From contig NZ_CACRYJ010000046.1 of the NCBI RefSeq assembly GCF_902703175.1, positions 124,001 to 188,000 of the forward strand: a stretch of DNA of 64,000 nt. The letters are read 5' to 3'. Position 1 is the stretch's first letter, and the number at the start of each line of letters is the position of its first letter. Shown piece after piece: positions 33,027-41,889 of this stretch. Below the pieces are notes generated by a model. That model made no database searches and was not told the DNA's origin. It worked only from the letters and a program-made list of their open reading frames with translations. A program made the position numbers and the translations under genes. This DNA comes from Occultella aeris. Lineage in GTDB: Bacteria; Actinomycetota; Actinomycetes; Actinomycetales; Beutenbergiaceae.

Positions 33027-33690
33027 GCAGGTCGGCACCGCGGGCCTCGTCCCAGCCCATTCGGTAGACGTTGCCGGGGTCCCACGGCACGGTCCAGCCG
33101 AGCTGGTCGAAGACGTGGTCGAGCAGGTTCCCGGTGAAGCCCCACACCCAGCCCGTCGGGCGGCGGAACCCATGGCTGTCGAAGCCGCCCATCTGCACCA
33201 TGGCCCGGGAGGCTGGATCGAGCAGCTCGGCCACCGGGACCCGGAGCGTGTGCAGGACCTCCCCCGGCGTGACCTCGTCGGCCGCGTGGGCGGCGTCCGA
33301 CCACGCGAGCACCGGGGTGACCACGAACTCGCTGATCGGTACCAGCACCGGCGGGAGCGGACCGGCGACCTCCACCTGATCGGGGGCGATGCCGGTCTCC
33401 TCGTGCGTCTCACGCACGGCGGCGGCGACGGCGTCCTCGCCGGGCTCGAGCCGCCCGCCGGGCAGCGCGATCTGGCCCGGGTGGTGGCGCAGCAGCGGGG
33501 ACCGCTGGACCAGGAACAGGTCCAGGCCCGGGCCGGCCTGCGCCGTCGGCGTGAACAGCAGCAGCACCCCGGAGTGCCGGAACCCCCTGGAGGTCTCCTC
33601 GGAGTAGGCGTGGGCTCCGCCCAACTTCTTGAACCGACCGGACGCGGCCCGGGCCGCGAGCTCGGAGAGATCGTCGCGACGTGGCTGCAC
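33004..33690 (-). CDS. NUDIX hydrolase, CoA pyrophosphatase (NudL/Nudt7-like)
   Basis: A 228-residue NUDIX protein. The box GGRLEPGEDAVAAAVRETHEETG is complete, and the preceding LFLVQRSPLLRHHPGQIALPGG matches the CoA-pyrophosphatase UPF0035 signature (LLxxHPGQIxFPGG). The later WGFTGNLLDHV is also typical. It probably cleaves CoA or acyl-CoA. GTG 33690 is chosen because a TAGGCT box ends 7 nt upstream. It converges with putA, sharing 23 bp at the 3' ends. Confidence 0.85.
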   Translation of the reverse strand: MQPRRDDLSELAARAASGRFKKLGGAHAYSEETSRGFRHSGVLLLFTPTAQAGPGLDLFLVQRSPLLRHHPGQIALPGGRLEPGEDAVAAAVRETHEETGIAPDQVEVAGPLPPVLVPISEFVVTPVLAWSDAAHAADEVTPGEVLHTLRVPVAELLDPASRAMVQMGGFDSHGFRRPTGWVWGFTGNLLDHVFDQLGWTVPWDPGNVYRMGWDEARGADLLTEPGEA

Positions 33691-33697
33691 GTCCGCC

Positions 33698-33703
33698 AGC
33701 CTA
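33698..33703 (-). promoter_or_regulatory. -10 box (TAGGCT) of the NudL-like gene, leaderless-type
   Basis: TAGGCT on the minus strand ends 7 nt before the GTG at 33690. Confidence 0.5.
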
Positions 33704-33828
33704 CGTGCCGGGTCGGCGCGCCGGTGCGCGGACCCTCGTACCGGTGGCTCGGCGAATGCTCTCGCCCGTCGTCGCCCGGGTATGTCACGATGGCGGCGGA
33801 CGGGGACGATCGACGGCTGGGGACGCCT

Positions 33829-34794
33829 GTGGCGCACGAGCGCGGAAGCACGACGAGTCAGCACGTTCTCGAGGTCGAGGCGGTGGTCCGACGATACGGC
33901 GACCTCACCGCCGTCGACGGGATCTCCTTCGACATCGCACCCGGCGAGACGTACGGTCTGCTCGGCCCGAACGGCGCCGGCAAGACCACCGCGATCTCGA
34001 TGATCGCCGGGCTACTCGCCGCCGACTCCGGGTCGGTCCGGGTGCTCGGTGAGCAGATGGGTCCGTCCCGGGTCGCCGTGAAGCGGCACATCGGGCTCGT
34101 GCCCCAGGACCTGGCCATCTACCCCGAGCTCAAGGGTCGGGAGAACCTGAACTTCTTCGGCCGGCTGCAGGGCCTGCGCGGTAAGGAACTGACCACTCGC
34201 GTGGACGAGGTCCTCGATCTCGTGGGGCTGACCGACCGTGCCGGGGACCCGGCCAAGGAGTACTCCGGCGGGATGAAGCGCCGCCTGAACATCGGGATCG
34301 GACTGCTGCACCGACCCACTCTGCTCATCCTCGACGAGCCGACCGTCGGCGTCGACCCGCAGTCGCGCAACGCCATCCTGGAATCGGTGGAGGCACTGTC
34401 AGGAGAGGGCATGGCGGTGCTGTACACGACCCACTACATGGAGGAGGCCGAGCGGCTCTGCGACCGCATCGGGATCGTCGACTCCGGGCAGCTGCAGGCC
34501 GAGGGCACCCGGGACGAGCTGATCCGGCTCATCGGCGGGCTGGACCGGGTCCGCCTGGACGGTTCGGGCGACCTCGCCGCGGCCGCCGACGCCCTGGGCG
34601 ACCTGGCCGCCGTCGAACAGGTCGACGTGGACCGCACGGGACTCTCGCTCGCCGTCCGCGAGGCACCGACCGCCGTCGCCGAGCTCGTCACCCGAGCCAC
34701 CGCTGCGGGCGTGACGTTGGCGGACGTGGAGATCACCCGCCCGAACCTCGAGCAGGTCTTCCTGCACCTCACCGGCAAAGCGCTGCGGGACTGA
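33829..34794 (+). CDS. ABC transporter ATP-binding protein (DrrA-type, ABC-2 exporter)
   Basis: A 321-residue ABC ATPase. Walker A is GPNGAGKTTAISM, the signature YSGGMKRRLNIGIGLLHRP, Walker B LLILDEPTVGVDPQSR and the H-loop YTTHYMEEAERL. A C-terminal regulatory domain of about 80 residues, typical of the DrrA family, follows. It powers the two ABC-2 permeases downstream (5-bp gap, then a 4-bp overlap); the exported substrate is unknown. GTG 33829 is preferred for its GGGGA ribosome-binding site. An in-frame ATG at 33790 would add 13 residues. Confidence 0.9.
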   Translation: MAHERGSTTSQHVLEVEAVVRRYGDLTAVDGISFDIAPGETYGLLGPNGAGKTTAISMIAGLLAADSGSVRVLGEQMGPSRVAVKRHIGLVPQDLAIYPELKGRENLNFFGRLQGLRGKELTTRVDEVLDLVGLTDRAGDPAKEYSGGMKRRLNIGIGLLHRPTLLILDEPTVGVDPQSRNAILESVEALSGEGMAVLYTTHYMEEAERLCDRIGIVDSGQLQAEGTRDELIRLIGGLDRVRLDGSGDLAAAADALGDLAAVEQVDVDRTGLSLAVREAPTAVAELVTRATAAGVTLADVEITRPNLEQVFLHLTGKALRD

Positions 34795-34798
34795 TCCG

Positions 34799-35965
34799 AT
34801 GCGACAACTGTGGGTGATGACCTCATCCGACCTGCGCCAGCGCATCCGCGACAAGTCCGTGATCATCTTCTCGCTGATCGTGCCGCTCGCCCTGATGTTC
34901 GTGTTCAACCTGGTCTTCGGGGGCACCGACGAGATCGAACTCGAGCCGGTGACGGTCGCGGTGTCCGCGCCGGCCGACGACGAGGTCGCGCAGACCCTGC
35001 TCGATGCGATCACCGGGACCGGCGTCGTCGACGTGACCGTCGAGCAGGTGCCGGCGGACGCGGCACGGACCGCGGTGGCCGACGGCGACGCCAACCTGGC
35101 CATGATCGTTCCGGAGGGCTTCGGCCAGGACGTGCTCGCCGGCACCGGTGGCGACCTCGAGTTCGTGGAGGGGGACAGCTCCGGTCTCGAGACCGGTGTC
35201 GTGATCGTCGTCAGCCAGTCCGTCCTCGACGCCTACGCAGCCGGGACCGTCGCGGCAACCGCAGGCGGCGGGCTCGGTCTCGACCCCGAGGAGCTCGGGC
35301 GCGTCGCGGCCGAGGCGGCCACCTCCGGCCCGACGATCGAGTCCACGGAGGGCGAGACGTCCGACGAACAACTCGGGCAAGGGGCCGCGCTCGTGGCCGG
35401 CCAGGCCGGCCTGTTCCTCACCTTCACAGTCGGCTTCGGGGTGCTCGGGCTGATCTCCGAACGGCAGGAGGGCACGCTGGCCCGGCTCCAATCGATGCCG
35501 ATGCGCCCGGGCCTGATCGTGGTCGCCAAGGCGCTGACCGGGTTCGTCCTCGGCGTCGTCGCGACGTCCGTCCTGCTGACCCTCGGCGGGCTGTTCTTCG
35601 ACGTCACGTTCGGACCGCCGGCCCTCGTCGGCTTGCTGATCCTGTCCGTGGTCACCGCCATCACCTCATTGACCTTCATCGTGGTGCGTGTTGCCCGGAC
35701 GGCCGAGCAGGCCGGCATCATCCAGTCCATCCTGGCCATGGTGCTCGGCATCGCCGGCGGCGCGTTCTTCCCGGTGAGCGCCTCGGGGTCCCTCGCCAGG
35801 GTCCTCGATCTCAACCCGATCGCCGCGTTCACCCGCGGGCTCGGCATCACCTCGAGCGGTGGCGGGCTCGCCGACATCGCGGCGCCGATCGCGATCATGC
35901 TCGGCTTCGCCGTGGTGATGCTCCTGGTGGCTCGGCTGATCCCCGACCGGGGGGTGTCCCGATGA
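34799..35965 (+). CDS. ABC-2 type permease 1
   Basis: A 388-residue ABC-2 family permease. One N-terminal helix (VIIFSLIVPLALMFVFNLVFGG), a large extracytoplasmic domain of about 170 residues, then five helices from about residue 200 (for example LFLTFTVGFGVLGLI, FVLGVVATSVLLTLGGLF). This layout is that of YhgE/DrrB-like exporters. The stop overlaps the next permease's ATG by 4 bp. Confidence 0.87.
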   Translation: MRQLWVMTSSDLRQRIRDKSVIIFSLIVPLALMFVFNLVFGGTDEIELEPVTVAVSAPADDEVAQTLLDAITGTGVVDVTVEQVPADAARTAVADGDANLAMIVPEGFGQDVLAGTGGDLEFVEGDSSGLETGVVIVVSQSVLDAYAAGTVAATAGGGLGLDPEELGRVAAEAATSGPTIESTEGETSDEQLGQGAALVAGQAGLFLTFTVGFGVLGLISERQEGTLARLQSMPMRPGLIVVAKALTGFVLGVVATSVLLTLGGLFFDVTFGPPALVGLLILSVVTAITSLTFIVVRVARTAEQAGIIQSILAMVLGIAGGAFFPVSASGSLARVLDLNPIAAFTRGLGITSSGGGLADIAAPIAIMLGFAVVMLLVARLIPDRGVSR

Positions 35966-37125
35966 GGATCGTCGGTGCCATCGCGGGGGTGGAGCTGCGA
36001 CGGTTCCTACGGGACCGCTCCAACCTGTTCTTCGTGTTCGTGTTCCCGCTGGTCCTCGTGGTGCTGATCGGCTCCCAGTTCGGGGCCGCGTCCTCCTCGG
36101 GCCGGGTCGTGATCAGTGGGGCGGACTCCTCGCTTCGCGCCGCCCTCGTGGCCGAGCTCGAGGATGCCGCGATCACGGTCAGCTACGCCGACGCGGACGC
36201 CGCCAGCGAGCAGATCGCCCGCGGCCGGGTGGATCTGGGTCTGGAACTCACCGACGAGGCGGCGGCAGCGTTCGACGCCGACGAGGACCTGACCGTCGTG
36301 GTGACCTCGAGCTCGAGCGGCGGCGCGATCACCACCCGGCAACAGGTCGATCGGGCCCTGAATGCGCTGCAGCTGCGACTACGACAGGAGGCCGCGCTCG
36401 GCGGCGCGGGCGCGGACCCGGCAGCCGTCGACGAAGCACTCGACACCGCGCAGACACACGTGGTGGTGCCGACCGTGACCGTGACGAACACCTCCAGCAT
36501 CTCCGAGGCCTTCGCCGGGGCGTCCGGCTTCACGGTGGGTGCGTCCGCGCAGGTCCTGTTGTTCGTCTTTCTGAACAGCCTCGCCGGTTCGGCGACCATG
36601 ATCCAGGCCCGCAAGTACCGGGTGGTGGCCCGGACCCTCGCGGCGCCGGTCGCCACCGTGCAGGTAATCGGTGGCGAAGCGCTGGGCCGCTGGGTGATCG
36701 CGATGGTGCAGGGGCTGTACATCATGTTCGGCACCGCCCTGCTCTTCGGTGTCGAGTGGGGCAACCTCGCCCTCTCCACCCTGATCCTCGCGTTGTTCGC
36801 CGCCGTGGCCGCGGGCGCGGCGATGGTCGTGGGTTCGGCACTGGACAACGACAGTGCTGCCGCCGGGCTCGGTGTAGGTCTTGGCCTGGTGCTGGCCGCA
36901 CTCGGCGGGTGCATGCTCCCGCTCGAGTTGTTCCCGGAGACGCTGCAGACGGTCGCCCTCTTCACCCCGCATGCCTGGGCATACCAGGCGTTCGCCGAGG
37001 TGACCCGGCGCGGGGGGACCTTCGCCGACATCGCCGGCGATCTTGCGGTGCTGCTCGCGTTCGCCGTGGTGCTGCTGGCGCTCGGCTCCGTGCTGCTGCG
37101 GCGGAGTCTGGCCCGCGCCATCTGA
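35962..37125 (+). CDS. ABC-2 type permease 2
   Basis: A 387-residue ABC-2 permease with the same layout as its partner: an N-terminal helix (LFFVFVFPLVLVVLIGSQFG), a roughly 170-residue extracytoplasmic domain and five to six C-terminal helices ending LLAFAVVLLALGSVLLRRSL. It probably forms a heterodimeric pore with permease 1. A perfect hairpin follows the stop codon. Confidence 0.87.
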   Translation: MRIVGAIAGVELRRFLRDRSNLFFVFVFPLVLVVLIGSQFGAASSSGRVVISGADSSLRAALVAELEDAAITVSYADADAASEQIARGRVDLGLELTDEAAAAFDADEDLTVVVTSSSSGGAITTRQQVDRALNALQLRLRQEAALGGAGADPAAVDEALDTAQTHVVVPTVTVTNTSSISEAFAGASGFTVGASAQVLLFVFLNSLAGSATMIQARKYRVVARTLAAPVATVQVIGGEALGRWVIAMVQGLYIMFGTALLFGVEWGNLALSTLILALFAAVAAGAAMVVGSALDNDSAAAGLGVGLGLVLAALGGCMLPLELFPETLQTVALFTPHAWAYQAFAEVTRRGGTFADIAGDLAVLLAFAVVLLALGSVLLRRSLARAI

Positions 37126-37144
37126 TCCTCTGCGAGCCCACCGC

Positions 37145-37174
37145 CTGACGGCCCTCGCAGCCGAGGGCCGTCAG
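37145..37174. terminator. Terminator between ABC exporter operon and fdhA (convergent)
   Basis: CTGACGGCCCTCG and CGAGGGCCGTCAG form a perfect 13-bp stem with a 4-nt loop, 20 nt after the permease stop and 14 nt from the fdhA stop. It can serve both strands. Confidence 0.7.
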
Positions 37175-37187
37175 ATGGCGTCAGGGC

Positions 37188-38405
37188 CTACGCGGCGTCG
37201 AGGTAGCCGTTCGGATTCAGCACGTACTTCTGTGCGGCACCCTTGTCGAACTCGGCGTAGCCCCGCGGCGCGTCCGCGAGCGTGATCGCGGTCGCGTTCA
37301 CGTTGCTGGCGATGTGCACCCGATCGTGCAGGATGGCCATCATCAGTTCCCGGTTGTATTTCATCACCGGGCACTGACCGGTGGTGAAGGACAGTGACTT
37401 GGCCCACCCGGTGCCGAGACTGAGGGACAGGGCACCCTTCTTCGCGGCGTCGTCGATCCCACCCGGGTCGCCGGTCACGTACAGGCCCGGGATACCGAGC
37501 GCGCCGCCGGCCGCAGTGAGGTCCATGAGGTCGTTCAGGACCGTCGCGGGTGCCTCGCTCGCACCCTCACCGTGTCCCTTCGCCTCGAAGCCGACCGCGT
37601 CGATCCCGCAGTCCACCTCCGGGACCCCGAGGATCTGCTCGATCTGTTCCACCGGTCCACCCTTGGTCAGGTCGACCGTCTCGCAGCCGAACGACTTCGC
37701 CTGCGCCAGTCGGTCGGCGTTCATGTCGGCGACGATCACCGCGGACGCCCCGAGCAGCAGCGCCGAGGTGGCCGCGGCCAGGCCCACCGGCCCCGCACCC
37801 GCCACGTAGACCGTCGAACCGACGCCGACGCCAGCGGTCACGGCGCCGTGGAACCCGGTCGGAAAGATGTCGGAGAGCATCGCCAGATCCAGGATCTTCT
37901 CCATCGCCTGGTCCTTGTCCGGGAACTTCAGCAGGTTCCAGTCCGCGTACGGCACCAGCACGTACTCGGCCTGGCCGCCCACCCAGCCCCCCATGTCCAC
38001 GTACCCGTAGGCGCTGCCCGGCCGATCCGGATTCACGTTCAGACAGATGCCGGTCTTGCGTTCCTTGCAGTTGCGGCAGCGCCCGCAGGCGATGTTGAAC
38101 GGCACGGAGACCAGGTCACCCACGGCGATGAACTCCACCCCGGGACCCACCTCGACCACCTCGCCGGTGATCTCGTGGCCGAGGACCAGATCGCTGGGTG
38201 CCGTGGTTCGCCCGCGCACCATGTGCTGGTCCGAACCGCAGATGTTGGTCGCGACCGTCTTGAGGATGGCGCCGTGTGGCACCTTGCGGCCCACGTTCGC
38301 CGGATTCACACCCGGTCCGTCCTTCAGCTCGAATGTCGGGTAGTCGATGTCGATGACCTCGACGACGCCCGGCCCCTTGTAAGCCACGGCCTTGTTTCCA
38401 CCCAT
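37188..38405 (-). CDS. fdhA: Glutathione-independent formaldehyde dehydrogenase
   Basis: A 405-residue zinc-dependent medium-chain dehydrogenase. The catalytic zinc site is NICGSDQHMVRG with LGHEITG, the structural zinc lobe CGRCRNCKERKTGIC, and the NAD-binding motif VYVAGAGPVGLAAATSALLLGA. The long GDPGGIDDAAKKGALSLSLGTGWAKS insert is typical of the Pseudomonas-type formaldehyde dismutase/dehydrogenase. It oxidises formaldehyde to formate without glutathione. The ATG is preceded by GAAGGGAAG. The 319-nt region before it holds a long inverted repeat. Confidence 0.92.
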   Translation of the reverse strand: MGGNKAVAYKGPGVVEVIDIDYPTFELKDGPGVNPANVGRKVPHGAILKTVATNICGSDQHMVRGRTTAPSDLVLGHEITGEVVEVGPGVEFIAVGDLVSVPFNIACGRCRNCKERKTGICLNVNPDRPGSAYGYVDMGGWVGGQAEYVLVPYADWNLLKFPDKDQAMEKILDLAMLSDIFPTGFHGAVTAGVGVGSTVYVAGAGPVGLAAATSALLLGASAVIVADMNADRLAQAKSFGCETVDLTKGGPVEQIEQILGVPEVDCGIDAVGFEAKGHGEGASEAPATVLNDLMDLTAAGGALGIPGLYVTGDPGGIDDAAKKGALSLSLGTGWAKSLSFTTGQCPVMKYNRELMMAILHDRVHIASNVNATAITLADAPRGYAEFDKGAAQKYVLNPNGYLDAA

Positions 38406-38724
38406 GTCTGCTTCCCTTCACCTCATCGTGAACCCCACCGTTCCGGCGGGGCACTACCGCGTGGCACACGGCCGAGGCTCGCGGGCTGCAAGCCGAGCAG
38501 GATATGGATGTCGGGTGACCCGGCTGCTCGGCAGCGTGGGCACGCTCCCGAGTCTAGGTACCGTCACGGTTTCGGCAAGCGGGCGGCACCTGCTCAGCTG
38601 GCCCCCACGGGAAAGGACCCCGCCGGCCACCGCTGTGCCCAGCACCGCGTCCTCCCCGGACCCGGTGACGGCGGCGCCGCACCAGAGGTGACGTCTCCGG
38701 TCCGGGTGAGCCGGGTCGGCACGG
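38406..38724. other. Non-coding region upstream of fdhA with a 9-bp inverted repeat
   Basis: No gene of plausible length, ribosome-binding site and codon pattern is seen. The region contains GCCGAGCAG (38492-38500) and its complement CTGCTCGGC (38524-38532), with an inner CGGG-TGA-CCCG stem between them. This could be an operator or an RNA hairpin in the fdhA leader. A TATCCT-like -10 may lie next to it on the minus strand, but no good -35 is seen. Confidence 0.4.
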
Positions 38725-39060
38725 TCAGCGGCTGGGATCCGCGGGCGTGTCCCGGCCGGACTCGGTGCCGGGGGACTCGGATGCGCCGGGGGGAGCCACG
38801 CCGGTCTCCTCGCCCAGCGCGTCACGGGCGTCGTCCGGTGCGACGGCTCGCGGCGTGCGCTTCGCGGAGCTGCGGGCATAGCCGAACGCCGCCACCAGGA
38901 ACGTCGCTGCGAAGATGGCCGGAGTGGACAGGAGCGGCGCAGAAGACTCCCCGATGGACGCCATCATCGCGACGACGGACACCAGGGCGACCACCAGCCA
39001 CACGGTCGCGGGGATGCGACCGAGGCCGGCGGAACGCCCGCGCTGTGGAGACGAACTCAT
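38725..39060 (-). CDS. Small membrane protein, unknown function
   Basis: A 111-residue protein with two hydrophobic helices (TVWLVVALVSVVAMMASIG and PAIFAATFLVAAFGYA) and an acidic, Pro/Ser/Gly-rich cytoplasmic tail. No family is recognised. The ATG at 39060 has a TAGCAT box 6 nt upstream on the minus strand. The gene is divergent from the DUF1801 gene. Confidence 0.6.
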   Translation of the reverse strand: MSSSPQRGRSAGLGRIPATVWLVVALVSVVAMMASIGESSAPLLSTPAIFAATFLVAAFGYARSSAKRTPRAVAPDDARDALGEETGVAPPGASESPGTESGRDTPADPSR

Positions 39061-39066
39061 GTGTCG

Positions 39067-39072
39067 ATGCTA
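39067..39072 (-). promoter_or_regulatory. -10 box (TAGCAT) of the small membrane protein gene, leaderless-type
   Basis: TAGCAT on the minus strand ends 6 nt before the ATG at 39060. Confidence 0.45.
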
Positions 39073-39201
39073 GTCCTCGCGTTCTCCTGGCCGATGCGGC
39101 CCAGGCAGGAAGTGAGCAGGAATCGAGAAGCCCGATCTCTCGGGTGGCGACTAGCGTGGCGGACTCGTACACCAGACGATCACAGCCCAAGGAGCACAGC
39201 C

Positions 39202-39675
39202 ATGAACGCGTCGAAGGCGGAAAGCGGCGGGACCGAGTCCACCGGGGCAGGGTTCTCCGCCGAGGAACGGGCGTCGATGAAGGCACGCGCCGAGGAGCTC
39301 CGGTCCGATGCCCGAGGCGGCCGGAGCGCGAAGAAGGCGGCCGCCGACGAGGCTGCGTTGCTGGCCAAGATCGAGGCCATGCCCCAACCGGACCGGACAC
39401 TTGCCGAACGCATCCACGTCGTCGTCACCTCGACCATCCCCGACGTCGCACCCAAACTCATGTACGGCCAGCCGGCTTACTACCGGGCCGGGAAGGTGCT
39501 CTGCTTCTTCCGGAGCGGACAGGGTGACTCCGAGCGGTACTCGACGTTCGGGTTCAGCGAGGCGGCCGCCCTCGACGACGACGCGGGCATCTGGGCCACC
39601 TCGTACGCACTCACCGAGTGGACCGAGTCCGTCGAGGCGATGATCACGGACCTCCTGACCAGGGCCACCAGCTGA
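39202..39675 (+). CDS. DUF1801/YdhG-like protein
   Basis: A 157-residue protein. The first ~55 residues are charged and helical, rich in Ala, Glu and Lys. The rest is a DUF1801/YdhG-type domain with VVTSTIPDVAPKLMYGQPAY and YYRAGKVLCFFRSG. Such domains are small frataxin-like folds found in uncharacterised stress proteins. The ATG at 39202 has an AAGGAG ribosome-binding site. Confidence 0.75.
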   Translation: MNASKAESGGTESTGAGFSAEERASMKARAEELRSDARGGRSAKKAAADEAALLAKIEAMPQPDRTLAERIHVVVTSTIPDVAPKLMYGQPAYYRAGKVLCFFRSGQGDSERYSTFGFSEAAALDDDAGIWATSYALTEWTESVEAMITDLLTRATS

Positions 39676-39717
39676 CTCCGTGACACGGCGACCGGCAGCG
39701 CGCAGTGACGAGGGGCG

Positions 39718-40689
39718 CTACCGCACGGCCAGGGAACGGGTATGCGTGCTGCGCATTCTCCGGGGACTCGTGCCGTACCGGACGACGAACGCCTGACGCA
39801 GGCTCTCGGCCGAGCCGAAGCCACATCGCCGCGCGACCTGGGACATCGAGAGGTCGGTCGTGGAGACCAGCCGTGCGGCCAGTTCGAGGCGGATCCGGCG
39901 CACCGCGCTGGCCGGTGGGACTTTGAGGTGATCCTGGAACAACCGGGTCAGCTGTCGCGTGCTGACCCCGACGAGACCGGCGAGCGCGGACGTACGCAGG
40001 TCCCCGTCCGGATGAGCCGTGGCGTGGTCGAGGACGCGCTTGACGAGGGCATGGTCGGCGCGTGGGGCCGCGGTGAAGATGCTCATCTGAGCCTGGTTCG
40101 CCGGGCGCTGGAGGTAGGTGACCATGCCCATCGCCACCCAGCGCGCGAACTCGGCGCCGTGATCCTCCTCGATGAACGCGAGGGTCAGGTCCAGCGACGC
40201 GGTGACACCGCCGGACGTGGCGACCTTGCCGTCCCTGATGTAGATCGGCCCTGGGTCAAGACGGACCCGGGGGAAGCGTTCGGCGATGTCCGCCGCGTAG
40301 AACCAGTGCGTGGTGGCTCGCCGACCGTCCAGCAGACCTGCCGCTGCGAGCACGGAGGTACCGGTGCAGACCGACGCGATCCGGCGCGCCCGAGCCGCGA
40401 GGCGCCGGACGTGCTGGGTCAGGTCCGGGTTGCGACTGGCGTCCTCGTGGCCGAGGCCGCCGGAGACGATCACCGTGTCGGCTCCGGACACCTCCGCCAG
40501 GGCTCGCTGCGCTCCGAGCCGCAGGCCCGAGTCGCAGGTGACGTCCCGCCCGTCGATGGTCGCGAGCTCGATGCGGTAGTTCGGGCTGGCGCCGAGGCGG
40601 TTCGCCAGTGCCAGCGCGGACGTGACGCTCGAGATGTCGACGAGCTCGGCACCTTCGAATCCCACGACGACGACGCTCATGGAGGCCAT
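39718..40689 (-). CDS. GlxA family transcriptional regulator (DJ-1/PfpI plus AraC HTH)
   Basis: A 323-residue regulator. The N-terminal DJ-1/PfpI-like domain (about 1-180) shows VGFEGAELVDISSV and RRIASVCTGTSVLAAAGLLDGRRATTHW, with the Cys at the nucleophile-elbow position. The C-terminal AraC domain contains two helix-turn-helix units (LAGLVGVSTRQLTRLFQDHL and MSQVARRCGFGSAESLRQAF). GlxA-type regulators respond to nitrogenous metabolites; the target is unknown. The start ATG at 40689 follows a TACGCT box by 6 nt; a second in-frame ATG lies three codons later. Confidence 0.88.
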   Translation of the reverse strand: MASMSVVVVGFEGAELVDISSVTSALALANRLGASPNYRIELATIDGRDVTCDSGLRLGAQRALAEVSGADTVIVSGGLGHEDASRNPDLTQHVRRLAARARRIASVCTGTSVLAAAGLLDGRRATTHWFYAADIAERFPRVRLDPGPIYIRDGKVATSGGVTASLDLTLAFIEEDHGAEFARWVAMGMVTYLQRPANQAQMSIFTAAPRADHALVKRVLDHATAHPDGDLRTSALAGLVGVSTRQLTRLFQDHLKVPPASAVRRIRLELAARLVSTTDLSMSQVARRCGFGSAESLRQAFVVRYGTSPRRMRSTHTRSLAVR

Positions 40690-40695
40690 GAGGCC

Positions 40696-40701
40696 AGCGT
40701 A
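40696..40701 (-). promoter_or_regulatory. -10 box (TACGCT) of the GlxA-type regulator, leaderless-type
   Basis: TACGCT on the minus strand ends 6 nt before the ATG at 40689. Confidence 0.5.
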
Positions 40702-40806
40702 GGCAGAGGTCCGCGTCGACGGTATGCGTCTCGCAGGACGGGTATCCAAGAATTCCAGCCAGGCCCGGTCAGAGTGCGATCTCGCTTTGGCATCGTCGTG
40801 CGCGCC

Positions 40807-40824
40807 CGCCCGCCCGGGCGGGCG
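40807..40824. repeat. Perfect 18-bp GC palindrome in a divergent intergenic region
   Basis: CGCCCGCCCGGGCGGGCG reads the same on both strands. It lies between the GlxA-type regulator (minus) and a membrane protein gene (plus), 31 nt before the latter's ATG. It could be an operator or a 5' leader hairpin; nothing decides between these. Confidence 0.4.
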
Positions 40825-40854
40825 CGGGGCGGTGATCACGACGAGGGAGCAACC

Positions 40855-41451
40855 ATGACCAGCACACGCAGGACCGGGACCGAACGCCGGACCCGCTCCG
40901 GACGTGCCAGCACCGCCTGGGTCGTGCTCGGAGTCGTCAGCGGACTCGGCATGACCTACGGGCTGGCCGCGATGCACGGCGAGTCGATCATCAGCGGGAC
41001 CACCCAGCTCACGCCCGCCACAGCCGTCGGGGTCGCGGCCCTGTGCTACCTGGCCGCCGCGGCCACGAGGACCCGCTGGGTCGCCTGGCTCAGCGTGCCG
41101 GTGTTCAGCGGCCTCGCCTTCGCGGGCCTGCTCGGGGCCATGCCCTGGTGGACCCTGTTCCTCCTGGCAGCGATCGTCCTGCTCGGGGTCGGGGTGCTCC
41201 TGGGGGCCGGCCAGGTCACCGCGGTCCAGGCCGCGGCCCTGCTCGGCTACTTCGGCATGGCGATCGTCGCGCTCCAGCTGAGCGTGCAGCTCGGACTGGC
41301 GATCGCGGGCGTGACGCTGGCCGCCCACGCGTTCTGGGACGTCAAGCATTACCGAAGCGACCAGGTGGTCCTGGGCTCGCTGGCGATCTTCTGCATCGGG
41401 CTGGACCTCACCGTCGGTGCCATCTGCGTGGCGCTGGCGATCGCCGGCTGA
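40855..41451 (+). CDS. Polytopic membrane protein, unknown function
   Basis: A 198-residue protein with a basic N-terminus and about six hydrophobic helices (TAWVVLGVVSGLGMTYGLA, AVGVAALCYLAAAA, WLSVPVFSGLAFAGLLGAM, LFLLAAIVLLGVGVLLGAG and others). The HAFWDVKHYR motif between late helices may be functional. No family is recognised. The ATG has a GAGGGAG ribosome-binding site. Confidence 0.72.
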   Translation: MTSTRRTGTERRTRSGRASTAWVVLGVVSGLGMTYGLAAMHGESIISGTTQLTPATAVGVAALCYLAAAATRTRWVAWLSVPVFSGLAFAGLLGAMPWWTLFLLAAIVLLGVGVLLGAGQVTAVQAAALLGYFGMAIVALQLSVQLGLAIAGVTLAAHAFWDVKHYRSDQVVLGSLAIFCIGLDLTVGAICVALAIAG

Positions 41452-41499
41452 GGCACCCGGGGGTGGCGTACCGACGGCGGCTCAGCGAGGATGGGACGC

Positions 41500-41871
41500 A
41501 TGGACGAGAAGCAGAACGAAGGCGAGAAGACCTGGTACGAGGAGTTCAGCGTGTCGGGTTCGGAGTTGCTCGACAAGGTCAAGGACCTGGTCCACGAGGG
41601 CAACGTGCGGCGCCTGTACATCAAGAACAGCGACGGCCGGACCCTCCTCGAGATCCCCCTCACCGCGGGCGTCGCGATCACGGCCGTGGCCGCGGTGATC
41701 GCCCCCGTGCTGGTAGCGGTGGGCGCGGTCGCCGCCCTGCTGACCAAGGTCACGCTCGGGGTCGAGCGGGAGGGGGCGGCAGCGTCGGACCCGACCGCCC
41801 CTGCCACCGCCGACCAGGACGCCCCGGGGATCGCCGGGGTGGACCCGGCGCGGGACGAGGACGCACGATAG
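41500..41871 (+). CDS. DUF4342 domain protein
   Basis: A 123-residue protein. The DUF4342 core is WYEEFSVSGSELLDKVKDLVHEGNVRRLYIKNSDGRTLLEIPL, followed by a hydrophobic helix (GVAITAVAAVIAPVLVAVGAVAALL) and an acidic tail. The domain's function is unknown. ATG 41500 is chosen over 41491 because GCGAGG lies 9 nt upstream of it. Confidence 0.78.
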   Translation: MDEKQNEGEKTWYEEFSVSGSELLDKVKDLVHEGNVRRLYIKNSDGRTLLEIPLTAGVAITAVAAVIAPVLVAVGAVAALLTKVTLGVEREGAAASDPTAPATADQDAPGIAGVDPARDEDAR

Positions 41872-41889
41872 CACCCGCGCGGACGGAGC

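Noticed and set aside
33829-37125. Natural-product export locus
   Set aside because: The ABC operon stands alone; no biosynthetic genes are nearby, so a resistance or housekeeping exporter is as likely.
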